Source: Streptomyces sulphureus DSM 40104
GTDB lineage: Bacteria; Actinomycetota; Actinomycetes; Streptomycetales; Streptomycetaceae
DNA: 64,000 nt
Reading direction: 5' to 3'
NCBI RefSeq assembly: GCF_000381025.1
Contig: NZ_KB905813.1
Coordinates: forward strand, 186,001 to 250,000
Made by a program: the position numbers and the translations under genes. The stretch's first letter is position 1. Each line of letters starts with the position of its first letter. The notes under the pieces are model-generated. The model ran no database searches. It was not told where the DNA came from and saw only the letters and a list, made by a program, of their open reading frames with translations. Below, one piece after another: positions 44,076-52,753 of the stretch.

Positions 44076-44215
44076 GCGTCGGCGCGGAGGGCACGGTCTT
44101 CTGCCGTGCGCCTCCGCGCAGGTGCGCGCCGCGGTCCGCGGCGTGCCGAACGCCGTGCCGCGGCTCCGACCGTGGTACGCCTGTCCGGCTCGGAGGCGAC
44201 TGCCGGGAGGCGCAG

Positions 44216-44566
44216 ATGGCGGGGACGGAACCGAAGCCCGAGGGGCCGAAGCAGGAAGGGTCGGCGGACGGCCGGGCTCCGCACAAGCAGGCACTCGTCT
44301 TCTCGCTGGGGCACGCGGAGTTGATCGTCCGCCGCCGCTACGAGGCGGCGAGCATCTGCAACGACGTGCTCATCGCCGTGTGGTTCATCCTCGGCAGCAT
44401 CATGTTCTTCTCCGAAGCCTGGACGACGACGGGCACGTTCTGCTTCCTCGCCGGCAGCGTGGAGCTCCTGATCCGTCCGCTGATCCGCCTCTCCCGCCAG
44501 TTCCACCTCAAGCGCTTCCGCCCGCGGGGGAGCACCGTCCCGCGGGAGACCGCGGAGGACTACTGA
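44216..44566 (+). CDS. YrhK domain membrane protein
   Basis: This is a 116-residue protein with a charged N-terminus (about 1-40) and two membrane segments (NDVLIAVWFILGSIMFFSEA and TTGTFCFLAGSVELLIRPLI), followed by a basic end (RQFHLKRFRPRG). It matches the YrhK-like domain (PF14145), a small membrane domain of unknown function. It is convergent with parJ, 48 bases apart. Confidence 0.85.
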   Translation: MAGTEPKPEGPKQEGSADGRAPHKQALVFSLGHAELIVRRRYEAASICNDVLIAVWFILGSIMFFSEAWTTTGTFCFLAGSVELLIRPLIRLSRQFHLKRFRPRGSTVPRETAEDY

Positions 44567-44614
44567 CGCGGCACCCGGCCCGACTCACCGGCGAGGACGG
44601 GCCGTTGGGCGCTG

Positions 44615-45658
44615 TCAGCCGCCCTCGCCCTCCTCGTCGGGGCGGTCGCGGCCGCCGCGGTCCCTGCGCGCCTCGCTGCTCTCGTCGTCGCTCTCCTCGT
44701 CGGTGGCCGCGGTGTCCGGGTCACCGGTGGAGGCGCTGGGCTCCTTTTCGCCCGGGCGCGGTCTGTGGCTCTCTCTGCTCTTGCCACGGGGGGCGCTCTC
44801 GCCGGGGTCGTCGTCCCGGTGGCGCAGGTAGCGCTCGAACTCCTTGGCGATCGCCTCCCCTGACGCCTCGGGGAGTTCGGCCGTGTCCCGCGCTTCCTCC
44901 AGCGACTGCACGTACTCGGCCACCTCGCTGTCCTCGGCGGCGAGTTGGTCGACACCGAGCTGCCAGGCCCTGGCGTCCTCGGGGAGGTCGCCGAGCGGCA
45001 TGTCGACCTTGATCAGGTCCTCGAGGCGGTTGAGCAGGGCGAGCGCGGCCTTGGGGTTGGGCGGCTGCGAGACGTAGTGCGGGACGGCGGCCCACAGGCT
45101 CGCGGCCGGGACGCCCGCGTGGGTGCACGCCTCCTGGAGGATGCCGACGATGCCCGTCGGTCCCTCGTACTTCGTCTCCTCCAGACTCAGCGTGCGCGCG
45201 AGGTCGGCGTCGGAGGTGAGACCCGTCACGGGGACGGGGCGGGTGTGCGGGGTGTCGCCGAGGAGGGCGCCCATCACGACGACCATCTCCACGCCCAACT
45301 CGTGGGCGAAGCCGAGGAGTTCGTTGCAGAAGGTGCGCCAGCGCATGCTCGGCTCGATGCCCCTCACGAGGACGAGGTCGCGCGGACGCCCGCCCGAGGA
45401 CTCCCCGACGCGGACCACGGAGAGCCGCGTCGTGGGCCAGGTAACCCGGCGGACGCCCTCGTCGAGCCAGACGTGCGGCCGATTGACCTGGAAGTCGTAG
45501 TAGTCCTCGGCGTCGAGCGCCGCGAAGACCTCGCCCTTCCACTCCCGTTCCAGGTGCGCGACCGCACTGGAGGCGGCGTCGCCGGCGTCGTTCCAGCCTT
45601 CGAACGCGGCCACCATGACCGGGTCGACCAGCTCGGGAACGTTCTCGAGCTCGATCAC
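44615..45658 (-). CDS. parJ: PAC2 family protein ParJ
   Basis: This 347-residue protein starts at GTG 45658 behind AAGGAGG (VIELENVPELVDPVMVAAFE). The PAC2 domain (about 1-260) shows GWNDAGDAASSAVAHLER, RGIEPSMRWRTFCNELLGFA and VVVMGALLGDTPHTRPVPVT. The last 70 residues are highly charged and probably disordered. S. coelicolor SCO1662 (ParJ) is a PAC2 protein reported to control ParA polymerisation and chromosome segregation during sporulation. Identity here rests on sequence memory and on its place beside mshC. It acts in the cytoplasm of aerial hyphae. Confidence 0.88.
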   Translation of the reverse strand: MIELENVPELVDPVMVAAFEGWNDAGDAASSAVAHLEREWKGEVFAALDAEDYYDFQVNRPHVWLDEGVRRVTWPTTRLSVVRVGESSGGRPRDLVLVRGIEPSMRWRTFCNELLGFAHELGVEMVVVMGALLGDTPHTRPVPVTGLTSDADLARTLSLEETKYEGPTGIVGILQEACTHAGVPAASLWAAVPHYVSQPPNPKAALALLNRLEDLIKVDMPLGDLPEDARAWQLGVDQLAAEDSEVAEYVQSLEEARDTAELPEASGEAIAKEFERYLRHRDDDPGESAPRGKSRESHRPRPGEKEPSASTGDPDTAATDEESDDESSEARRDRGGRDRPDEEGEGG

Positions 45659-45824
45659 CCAGCGCCTCCTTCCGTCCAGTGCGAGGCACTCGGCCCCGGC
45701 ACCGGAGACCGTTCTCCTTGCGTGCCCGCCCAGCCTACGGCGTGAGCGGGGTGCTGCCGCAGCCCCCGCACGCATCCGGTCCGTTCCGTGCACACCTCTC
45801 GACGGTTCGTGTCGGCGCGGCTAT

Positions 45825-45854
45825 ACATCGGACCTATGACCAGAGGTCCGATGT
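45825..45854. promoter_or_regulatory. Perfect 11-bp inverted repeat, regulator operator
   Basis: ACATCGGACCT (45825-45835) and AGGTCCGATGT (45844-45854) are perfect inverted repeats with an 8-base centre. The right arm overlaps the start of the fuconate-dehydratase remnant, so this is probably the operator of the original sugar-acid operon. The form suggests a GntR/FadR- or IclR-type regulator. Confidence 0.65.
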
Positions 45855-45910
45855 GCAGCTTGACACCCATCGAGGTCCGCGACATCCGCTTCCCCACCTC
45901 TGACCGCCCC
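45851..45910 (+). pseudogene. L-fuconate dehydratase N-terminal remnant
   Basis: From ATG 45851 the reading is MCSLTPIEVRDIRFPTSDR. The segment V-R-D-I-R-F-P-T-S matches the start of L-fuconate dehydratase (FucD, enolase superfamily), where the next residues should be ELDGSDAMNPDPDYSAAYV. Here the similarity ends at once and the frame runs on to 46078 without family features. About 400 codons of the enzyme are missing, which suggests a deletion that joined the gene start to the region before the SDR. The match is short and rests on memory, but the downstream SDR supports it. Confidence 0.5.
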
Positions 45911-46074
45911 CACGCCTCCGCGGCGCCACCGCTCCCGCCGCTACGCCGCATGGTGCACACGCCGCAACCGTCCGTGCCCGGACCCGAGTTGCGCGCCCAC
46001 GGCGTCTGCCCGATCGCCGCGGCGACCCGTGTCACCGACCGTCCCGCACCGTGCGACAGGCAGGAGGCGCCCGC

Positions 46075-46902
46075 ATGACGTTCCCCACAACGGCGGCCGA
46101 ACCCACCGCTGAGGCACCCGACTTCGCGGGCACGGCGGCGCTCGTCACCGGCGGCGGGTCCGGTATCGGCGCCGCGACGGCACGCCTCCTCCTCGCTCGG
46201 GGCGCCGACGTCGCCGTCCTCGACGCGGAGCCCGGCGGCGCGCCGCCGGGAGCGCTGGCGCTGGAGGCGGACGTGACCGACGAGGACGCGGTGCGCCGTG
46301 CCGTGGACCGGGCAGCCGCCGAGTTCGGCGGGCTGCACACCGTCGTGGGCAACGCGGGCGTCGGCGCCGTCGGTACGGTCGAGGAGAACGACGACGAGGA
46401 GTGGCGGCGCGTGCTCGACGTCAACCTCCTCGGCCTCGTCCGTACCGACCGGGCCGCGCTTCCGCACCTCCGGCGCTGCGCGGCGGACCGTCCCGGGCGG
46501 GTCTCCATCACGCACACCTGCTCCATCGCGGCCACCGCAGGGCTGCCGCAGCGGGCGCTCTACGCGGCGAGCAAGGGTGCGGTGCTCTCGCTCACGTTGG
46601 CGATGGCGGCCGACCACATCCGCGAGGGAGTCCGCGTCAACTGCGTCAACCCCGGTACCGCGGACACGCCTTGGGTCGGCCGCCTCCTCGACCGGGCGGC
46701 GGACCCGGCGGCCGGGCGGGCGGCGCCGGAGGCCAGGCAGCCGGCGGGTCGGCTGGTGCGGGCGGCCGAAGTCGCCCGCGCCGTCGCCTACTTGGCGGGC
46801 CCTGACGCGGCCTCCGTCACGGGCGAATCGCTCGCCGTCGACGGCGGCATGCAGGGCGTGCGGCTGAGACCTGACGCGCCCGGAGGCAGTGGGGCCACAT
46901 AG
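46075..46902 (+). CDS. SDR family oxidoreductase, 2-keto-3-deoxy-L-fuconate dehydrogenase-like
   Basis: This 275-residue short-chain dehydrogenase has LVTGGGSGIGAATARLLL, VVGNAGVGAVG, THTCSIAATAG and YxxxK in ALYAASKGA. The C-terminal segments VNCVNPGTADTPWVGRLLD, ARQPAGRLVRAAEVARAVAY and LAVDGGMQGVRLRP match, from memory, sugar-acid dehydrogenases of L-fucose catabolism, which oxidise 2-keto-3-deoxy-L-fuconate or L-fucose. With the broken fuconate dehydratase upstream, it looks like the surviving member of a deleted fucose operon. A role in the neighbouring carnitine-type cluster is the alternative. CAGGAGG precedes ATG 46075. Confidence 0.8.
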   Translation: MTFPTTAAEPTAEAPDFAGTAALVTGGGSGIGAATARLLLARGADVAVLDAEPGGAPPGALALEADVTDEDAVRRAVDRAAAEFGGLHTVVGNAGVGAVGTVEENDDEEWRRVLDVNLLGLVRTDRAALPHLRRCAADRPGRVSITHTCSIAATAGLPQRALYAASKGAVLSLTLAMAADHIREGVRVNCVNPGTADTPWVGRLLDRAADPAAGRAAPEARQPAGRLVRAAEVARAVAYLAGPDAASVTGESLAVDGGMQGVRLRPDAPGGSGAT

Positions 46903-46978
46903 CCGCGGATTCGGCCGAGTCGGCGTCAGGGAGCCGCCGACTCCCCGTACGGGCGGGCGAGTCGACGCGCCGCCCGGC

Positions 46979-47800
46979 TCAGCGGGCGAGCGGCGCGGCG
47001 GCGCCCGGAGCGAGGCGGCGGCGGATCTCGGCCGCCGCCTCCTGCGCCTGGGGCCCGAGTTCGGCGAACCGGCTCTCAGGCACCCGGTCGTGCGGCCCCC
47101 AGACGCAGACCACGGCGACCGGCCGCCCGCCGGCGTCCAGCACCGGCGCGGCGACCCCGTTGAGCTGCGCCTCCAGCTCGCCGACGCTGATGCCGTACCC
47201 GCGCTCCCGCACCGCGGCCAACTCGGCGTAGAGCGCCTCGCGGTCGGTCTGCGTCGTTGCGGTGTACCCGGCGAGCCGACGGGAGAGGAGCGCCTCGACC
47301 TCGGCGCGAGGCTCCCATGCGAGGAGCGCCTTGCCGGCCGACGTCGCGTGGATGGGGACCTCGCGGCCGAGCCAGCGGGCGGTGAGCACGGCGGGCGGTA
47401 CCACCTCGTCGACGTACGTGATGCCGCCCCCGCCCTGGGCCACGGCGAGGTTCGCGGTCTCGCCGGTCGTCTCGCAGAGGCGCTGCAACACGTCGTGCGA
47501 GCGCCGCACCAGCCCCTCTACGCCGGCGGTCGACGCCATGCGGCTCACCGCGGGGCCGATCGTGTACCGGTTGGCGGCGGGGTCGCGCTCGACGAGTGCG
47601 TGGTGTTCCAGCGTGGCGAGGAGGCGCCAGGCGGTGGCGCGGTTGAGGTCGCACACCTCGGCGAGCTCCGCGACGCTGCGTCCTTCGGGGGCGCTCGCCG
47701 AAACGGCATTGAGCAGGGCGATCGCCCGCTCCAGCGACTGCACCCTGCCGCCGCCCGGCCGGCCTTTCGCCTCGGTCGCCGCTTCCTCCGCCACGTCCAT
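46979..47800 (-). CDS. IclR family transcriptional regulator
   Basis: This 273-residue regulator has a winged helix-turn-helix (about 20-85: QSLERAIALLNAVSASAPEG, RSVAELAEVCDLNRATAWRL, LATLEHHALVERDPAANRY) and an IclR effector domain (about 100-260: VDEVVPPAVLTARWLGREVP, HATSAGKALLAWEP, GISVGELEAQLNGVAAPVLD). It is divergent from the thioesterase gene that heads the catabolic operon, the usual layout for an IclR regulator and its target. The effector is unknown; a carnitine-pathway intermediate is an inference. Confidence 0.92.
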   Translation of the reverse strand: MDVAEEAATEAKGRPGGGRVQSLERAIALLNAVSASAPEGRSVAELAEVCDLNRATAWRLLATLEHHALVERDPAANRYTIGPAVSRMASTAGVEGLVRRSHDVLQRLCETTGETANLAVAQGGGGITYVDEVVPPAVLTARWLGREVPIHATSAGKALLAWEPRAEVEALLSRRLAGYTATTQTDREALYAELAAVRERGYGISVGELEAQLNGVAAPVLDAGGRPVAVVCVWGPHDRVPESRFAELGPQAQEAAAEIRRRLAPGAAAPLAR

Positions 47801-47873
47801 TCCTGTGCCTCCGCTGTCTCGCTCTGTCGCCCCGGAAGCGTAGTCGCCGCGGGCGGCGGCCGGATCGCACGCC

Positions 47874-47935
47874 TTGACGTGCGGAAGCGCCCGCTCCTAT
47901 TGTCGCGCACTACGAACAACTGCCGCACATTGTGC
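47874..47935 (+). promoter_or_regulatory. Promoter and candidate IclR operator of the catabolic operon
   Basis: TTGACG (47874-47879) and TATTGT (47898-47903), 18 bases apart, fit a housekeeping promoter about 75 bases before the thioesterase start. Downstream lies the perfect palindrome GCACA-T-TGTGC (47925-47935), a plausible IclR-family half of an operator. Confidence 0.5.
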
Positions 47936-47979
47936 AGAGCAAATGCCCGCCAACCCCGCATCACGTCACAGGTGAACCC

Positions 47980-48537
47980 ATGGAAGCCAGCCCGCGCCGA
48001 GTAACCACGCCGTACGAGGGGACGGGCGTGCGCCCTTGGGACGACGGCGCCCCTGTGCCGACGCCGCTCGCCCTCCACCGCACGCCGGTGCGGCCCCAAT
48101 GGGCCGACTACAACGGGCACATGAGCGAGTCGTGCTACCTGCTCGTCTTCGGCGACAACTCCGACGCCTTCTTCCGCTACCTCGGAGTCGGCGAGGAGTA
48201 CCGGGCGGCGGGGCACTCGCTCTACACGGTCGAGACGCACCTGCGGAACCTGCGCGAGGCCGTCGTCGGCGACCCCCTCGTCGTCACCCTCCGCCTCCTC
48301 GACCACGACGCGAAACGCCTCCACGTCTTCCACGAGATGCGGAACGAAACCGAGGACACCGTGCTCGCCACGGCCGAACAGATGCTGCTCCACGTCGACG
48401 TGGCGGCGGGACGCGCCACCGCGCTCCCGGACGAGCTGCTCCGCAGGCTCGACGCCGTCCGCGCCGCCCACTCCGCCCTGCCCGCGCCGGAAGCCGCGGG
48501 CAGGCCCATGGGCATCCGCCGCAGCCGCACCAACTGA
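47980..48537 (+). CDS. Hotdog-fold acyl-CoA thioesterase, carnitine-pathway type
   Basis: This 185-residue protein has the 4HBT-like hotdog pattern RPQWADYNGHMSESCYLLVF, with the active-site Asp in WADYNGHM, then FFRYLGVGEEY, HSLYTVETHLRNLREAVVGD and RLHVFHEMRNE. The same pattern, as I recall it, is found in thioesterases fused or adjacent to L-carnitine dehydrogenase. It would release a CoA ester such as carnitinyl-CoA or betainyl-CoA. ATG 47980 was chosen; an open extension to 47932 would cover the promoter palindrome. The acyl-CoA dehydrogenase gene follows after 11 bases. Confidence 0.82.
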   Translation: MEASPRRVTTPYEGTGVRPWDDGAPVPTPLALHRTPVRPQWADYNGHMSESCYLLVFGDNSDAFFRYLGVGEEYRAAGHSLYTVETHLRNLREAVVGDPLVVTLRLLDHDAKRLHVFHEMRNETEDTVLATAEQMLLHVDVAAGRATALPDELLRRLDAVRAAHSALPAPEAAGRPMGIRRSRTN

Positions 48538-48548
48538 GGGAGCACCCA

Positions 48549-49709
48549 GTGGACTTCGCACTCACCGACGAGCAACGCCTCATCGCGGAGACGGTCTCCG
48601 CCTTCGTCACCGCCGAACTCGACCCGCACGCCGACGAGGTGGAGCGGCTCGACGAGGTGCCCGACCAACTCGCCCGCTCCATCCGGGAGAAGGCACTCGC
48701 TGCGGGGCTCTACGCCGCCAACATGCCCGAGGAGATCGGCGGCGGCGGGCTCGACGCGGTCAGCATGACGCTGGTGGAAAGGGAGCTGGGGAAGACGAGC
48801 TTCGCGCTCCAGTCCCTCGTCGCCCGCCCCAGCAACATCCTCCAGGCATGCGAGGGCGAGCAGCGCGAGCGCTACCTGCTGCCCGCGGTGCGCGGCGAGC
48901 GCCACGACTGCCTCGCCATGACCGAGCCGGGCGCGGGCTCGGACATCCGCTCGATGCGCGCCAGCGCCGTACGCAGCGGTGACGCGTACGTACTCGACGG
49001 CACCAAGCACTTCATCTCGCACGCCGACATGGCGGACTTCGCCGTCGTCTTCGCCGCGACGGGGAGCGAGGAGACGGCGCACGGGCCGAAGAGCCTCATC
49101 ACCGCCTTCCTCGTGGACCTCGACGCGCCGGGCGTCGAGGTGCGGCGAGGCTCCGACTGCGTCTCGCACCGCGGCTACCACCAGTGCGAGCTCGCCTTCA
49201 CCGGCTGCCGGATACCGGTGTCCCAGCGGCTCGGCGAGGAGGGCGGCGGCTTCGCGCTCATGGGCGAGTGGCTCGGCGCGAGCCGGCTCCAGGTCGCCGC
49301 GACGAGCGTCGGGCGAGCCCGGCGCATCCTCGACCTCACGCTCCAATGGGCCGCGGAGCGCGAGCAGTTCGGGCGCCCGGTCGGGCGCTTCCAAGGCGTC
49401 GCATTCCCGCTCGCCGACATGGCGACGGAGCTGGAGGCGGCGGAGCTGCTGACGCTGCGCGCCGCCTGGAAGCAGGACAACGGCGGCATGACGGACAGGG
49501 ACGCGGCGATGGCGAAGCTCTACGCCTCCGAGGCGCTCGGGCGCATCGCCGACCAGGCGCTCCAGACCTTCGGCGGCATGGGCCTCATGGCGGAGCTGCC
49601 GATCGAGCGGTACTGGCGCGACGCGCGCGTCGAGCGGATCTGGGACGGCACCAGCGAGATCCAGCGCCACATCATCTCCCGTTCGCTGCTGCGCCCGTTG
49701 GGCGCCTGA
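48549..49709 (+). CDS. Acyl-CoA dehydrogenase, probable gamma-butyrobetainyl-CoA dehydrogenase
   Basis: This is a 386-residue flavoprotein starting at GTG 48549 (MDFALTDEQRLIAETVSAFV). Family signatures are CLAMTEPGAGSDIRSM, DAYVLDGTKHFISHADMADF and the C-terminal WAAEREQFGRPVGRFQGVAF with QTFGGMGLMAELPIERYWRD. The Glu-type base is expected in the last third (RIWDGTSEIQRH). In this operon, with CaiD, it probably oxidises gamma-butyrobetainyl-CoA to crotonobetainyl-CoA or works in reverse (the CaiA reaction). Electrons would go to ETF, whose genes are not in the window. Its stop overlaps the next start (TGATG). Confidence 0.87.
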   Translation: MDFALTDEQRLIAETVSAFVTAELDPHADEVERLDEVPDQLARSIREKALAAGLYAANMPEEIGGGGLDAVSMTLVERELGKTSFALQSLVARPSNILQACEGEQRERYLLPAVRGERHDCLAMTEPGAGSDIRSMRASAVRSGDAYVLDGTKHFISHADMADFAVVFAATGSEETAHGPKSLITAFLVDLDAPGVEVRRGSDCVSHRGYHQCELAFTGCRIPVSQRLGEEGGGFALMGEWLGASRLQVAATSVGRARRILDLTLQWAAEREQFGRPVGRFQGVAFPLADMATELEAAELLTLRAAWKQDNGGMTDRDAAMAKLYASEALGRIADQALQTFGGMGLMAELPIERYWRDARVERIWDGTSEIQRHIISRSLLRPLGA

Positions 49710-51856
49710 TGCGGGGCGCAGAAGAGACGGGCCTCGCACGCCTGCTGCGCCCGCGGCACCTCGCGCTCTACGGCGGCGCGGCCGTCGCCGAGGCCGTACG
49801 GCAGTGCCGGGCCGTCGGCTACGAGGGCGAGCTGTGGCCGGTCAACCCGCGCCGGCAGGAGATCGAGGGGCTGCCGTGCTACCGCACCACCGACGAGCTG
49901 CCCGAGCCGCCCGACGCCGCCTTCGTGGCGGTTCCCGCGGACCGGACGGTGGACGTCGTCGCCGAACTCGCCGCGCGGGGCGCGGGCGGTGCCGTCTGCC
50001 ACGCCTCCGGGTTCGCCGAGGAGGGCGCCGAAGGGGCACGCCGTACGGCCGAGTTGCGGCGTGCGGCCGGCGGCATGCCCGTGATCGGCCCCAACTGCAT
50101 CGGCATCCTCAACTACCTCGACGGCACGGCGCTCTGGGCCGACCGGCACGGCGGCGAGCGGGTCTCCAGCGGAGTCGCGCTCATCACCCAGAGCGGCAAC
50201 ATCGGGCAGAACGTCACCATGCAGCGCCGCGCGCTTCCCCTCGCCTACGTGGTCACGAACGGCAACGGTGCGGTGACGGGCGTGCCGCAGCTCATCGACC
50301 ACCTCTCCGCCGACCCGCGCGTCACGGCGATCGGGCTCCACCTCGAAGGGATCTCGGACGCCGCCGAGTTCTCCCGCGCCGCACGCTCCGCGCTGCGCCG
50401 CGGGGTGCCCGTCGTCGCGTTGAAGACGGGCACCTCCGAGCTCGGTGCCCGCGCCGCCCTCAGCCACACCAGCTCCCTCGCCGGCTCCGACGTCCTGTGC
50501 GACGCGCTCTTCGCACGGACGGGCGTGGCGAGGGTGCGCGACGTCCCCGCCTTCGTCGAGACGCTCAAACTCCTGCACGTGCACGGCCCGTTGGAGGGCC
50601 CGGGCGCGGGCGAGGACGGGCGCGCCGGCATCACCTCGGCGAGTTGTTCCGGAGGCGAGGCCGCGCTGATGGCCGACACCGCCGCGCGGCACGGCGTCGA
50701 ACTGCCGCCGCTCGGCGAGGAGCAGGCCGCGACGATGGCCGAACTCCTCGGCGAACACGTCCACATCAGCAACCCGCTCGACTACCACGCCTACATATGG
50801 GGCGACTTCGAGGCCCAGCGCGCCTGCTTCACGACGCTCACCGGCGGCGAGCACGACATGAACGTCCTCCTCCTCGACATGCCGCGCACCCGGGCACCCG
50901 AGGGCGACCCCTGGGCCACGACGCTCGACGCCTTCACGGCGGCACGCGAGGCCACCGACTCCCGCTGCTGCGTGGCGAGTTCGCTCCCCGAGGGCCTGCC
51001 GGAGGAGGAGTCCCGCCGCCTTCTCGCCGCGGGCGTCGCACCGATGCAGGGGCTCTCCGACTGTCTGCGGGCGATAGCGGCGGCGCGGTCGATCGGCGTC
51101 GCGCGGTCCCGGCTGCACACGGCGGAGGAGGACGGAAGCCCGCTGGCGGCGCCGTTGCCCCCGGCGCCCCGACGGTCGTCCGAGCAGGGTGAGTTGGCCG
51201 ACGAGCACGCGGGCAAGTCGGCGCTCGCCCGGTACGGCGTCGCCGTGCCGCACGGTGTCGTGGCGGGACGGGCGGAGGCAGCCGCCGCGGCATACGAGGT
51301 CGGTTTCCCCGTCGTCGTCAAGGCGCTCGCCCCTGGGCTCGCGCACAAGAGTGAGGCGGGAGGCGTGCGGCTGGGGCTGCGGACCGAGGACGAAGTGGCG
51401 TGCGCGGTGGGGGAGATGTCCGCGCTCGCCGACCGCTTTCTCGTGGAGCGGATGGTGCCGGACGCCGTCGCCGAACTCCTCGTGGGGGTGCACAGGGACC
51501 CGGTCTTCGGTACGGCGCTGACCCTCGGGGCCGGCGGCGTCCTCGTCGAAGTCGCCGCGGACACCGCGACGTTGCTGCTCCCCACCGGGCGTGAGGAGAT
51601 CGAGGCGGCGCTCTCCTCGCTCCGGCTGTGGCCCGTGCTCCGCGGTGTACGCGGCAGGCCGGCGGGCGATGTGCGGGCGGCCGTCGCGGCGGTCGAGGCC
51701 GTGGCCGCCTACGCCGCGGACCACGACGACGTTGCCGAACTCGACGTCAATCCGCTGCTGGTACTCCCCGAAGGCGAAGGAGCGGTCGCAGCGGACGTCC
51801 TCGTGCGCCGCCAACCGCCCTACGCACACGGGGAGCAGGACGGGCGAACCGCCTGA
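49709..51856 (+). CDS. NDP-forming acyl-CoA ligase (acetate-CoA ligase family)
   Basis: This 715-residue enzyme combines a CoA-binding domain (about 10-130: [40 protein letters not shown]) with a succinyl-CoA-ligase-like region containing [27 protein letters not shown] and the phospho-His region, and with a C-terminal ATP-grasp domain (about 480-700: [40 protein letters not shown]). Such ligases form acyl-CoA with ATP or GTP, releasing NDP and phosphate. In this operon it would activate gamma-butyrobetaine or carnitine, a step done by AMP-forming CaiC or CoA-transferase CaiB in enterobacteria. It overlaps the preceding gene. Confidence 0.85.
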   Translation: MRGAEETGLARLLRPRHLALYGGAAVAEAVRQCRAVGYEGELWPVNPRRQEIEGLPCYRTTDELPEPPDAAFVAVPADRTVDVVAELAARGAGGAVCHASGFAEEGAEGARRTAELRRAAGGMPVIGPNCIGILNYLDGTALWADRHGGERVSSGVALITQSGNIGQNVTMQRRALPLAYVVTNGNGAVTGVPQLIDHLSADPRVTAIGLHLEGISDAAEFSRAARSALRRGVPVVALKTGTSELGARAALSHTSSLAGSDVLCDALFARTGVARVRDVPAFVETLKLLHVHGPLEGPGAGEDGRAGITSASCSGGEAALMADTAARHGVELPPLGEEQAATMAELLGEHVHISNPLDYHAYIWGDFEAQRACFTTLTGGEHDMNVLLLDMPRTRAPEGDPWATTLDAFTAAREATDSRCCVASSLPEGLPEEESRRLLAAGVAPMQGLSDCLRAIAAARSIGVARSRLHTAEEDGSPLAAPLPPAPRRSSEQGELADEHAGKSALARYGVAVPHGVVAGRAEAAAAAYEVGFPVVVKALAPGLAHKSEAGGVRLGLRTEDEVACAVGEMSALADRFLVERMVPDAVAELLVGVHRDPVFGTALTLGAGGVLVEVAADTATLLLPTGREEIEAALSSLRLWPVLRGVRGRPAGDVRAAVAAVEAVAAYAADHDDVAELDVNPLLVLPEGEGAVAADVLVRRQPPYAHGEQDGRTA

Positions 51857-51909
51857 CGCGCGCCGCCGATGCGTCGGGCGGCCTCACAGAAACCGACCAG
51901 GAGGAGAGA

Positions 51910-52716
51910 ATGCAGAGCACAACGGACGCGGCCCACGAGGCGGTCCGCAGCGAGGAGCAGGACGGCGTCCTCGTCGTCACCCTCGACCGGCCGAAGGCGA
52001 ACGCCATCGACACCAGCACCAGCCGCGCGCTCCATGCGCAGTTCACACGGTTGCAGGAGGACCCGGGGCTGCGGGCGGCCGTGATCACGGGCGCCGGCGA
52101 CCGGTTCTTCTCGGCCGGATGGGACCTGAAGGCCGCAGCCGAGGGCGAGGCGATCGACGCCGACCACGGTCCCGGCGGCTTCGCCGGGCTCACCGAGCTG
52201 CACCGGCTCGACAAGCCGGTGATCGCCGCCGTGGGCGGCCTCGCCTTCGGCGGCGGCTTCGAACTCGCCCTCGCCGCCGACCTGATCGTCGCCGCACCGC
52301 ACGCCGAGTTCGCGCTCCCCGAGGTGCGGATCGGCATGATCGCCGACTCCGGCGGGGTGCTCAGGTTGCCGAGGCGCCTCCCGCGGGCGGTGGCGACGGA
52401 GCTGCTGCTCACCGGGAAGCGCCTCAGCGCGACGGAGGCCGCTCGCTGGGGCCTCGTCAACGAGGTGGCGGAGCCGGGGGCCGTCCTGGAACGCGCGGTG
52501 GCCCTGGCCGGGGAGCTCGCGCAGGGCGCACCGCTTGCGCTCGCCGCCGTCAAGGAAGTCCTCAGGGAGACCGAGGCGTTGGACGTGGAAGCCGGGTTCA
52601 CGCGGATGCGCAGCGGCGAACTTCCGCGCTACGACGCCATGTTGCGCTCAACCGACGCGGAGGAGGGACCGCGTGCCTTCGCCGAGAAGCGCACGCCGGT
52701 GTGGAAGGGCGCGTGA
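51910..52716 (+). CDS. caiD: Crotonobetainyl-CoA hydratase
   Basis: This 268-residue crotonase shows, in register with E. coli CaiD (261 residues) as recalled, [90 protein letters not shown] and [17 protein letters not shown]. The agreement is unusually strong over the whole length. The enzyme hydrates crotonobetainyl-CoA to L-carnitinyl-CoA or the reverse. GGAGGAGAG precedes ATG 51910. It closes an operon with the thioesterase, acyl-CoA dehydrogenase and ligase genes. It is convergent with the FadR-type regulator gene. Confidence 0.88.
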   Translation: MQSTTDAAHEAVRSEEQDGVLVVTLDRPKANAIDTSTSRALHAQFTRLQEDPGLRAAVITGAGDRFFSAGWDLKAAAEGEAIDADHGPGGFAGLTELHRLDKPVIAAVGGLAFGGGFELALAADLIVAAPHAEFALPEVRIGMIADSGGVLRLPRRLPRAVATELLLTGKRLSATEAARWGLVNEVAEPGAVLERAVALAGELAQGAPLALAAVKEVLRETEALDVEAGFTRMRSGELPRYDAMLRSTDAEEGPRAFAEKRTPVWKGA

Positions 52717-52753
52717 GCCGAACTGCCTCCGACAGCGGGGGAGTCGGGGCCCC

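Larger units (their letters stand above)
45659..46074. other. Intergenic region with an operator and a gene remnant
   Basis: This 416-base stretch between parJ and the SDR gene has no intact gene. It holds a strong inverted repeat (45825-45854) and the first codons of an L-fuconate dehydratase-like gene, after which similarity stops. Near 46060 lies CAGGAGG, the ribosome binding site of the SDR. Confidence 0.6.

Noticed and set aside
45788..46078. A 96-codon open frame before the SDR gene read as a real small protein
   Set aside because: Only the start resembles a known family (fuconate dehydratase); the rest is Pro/Arg-rich without features, so it was listed as a gene remnant.
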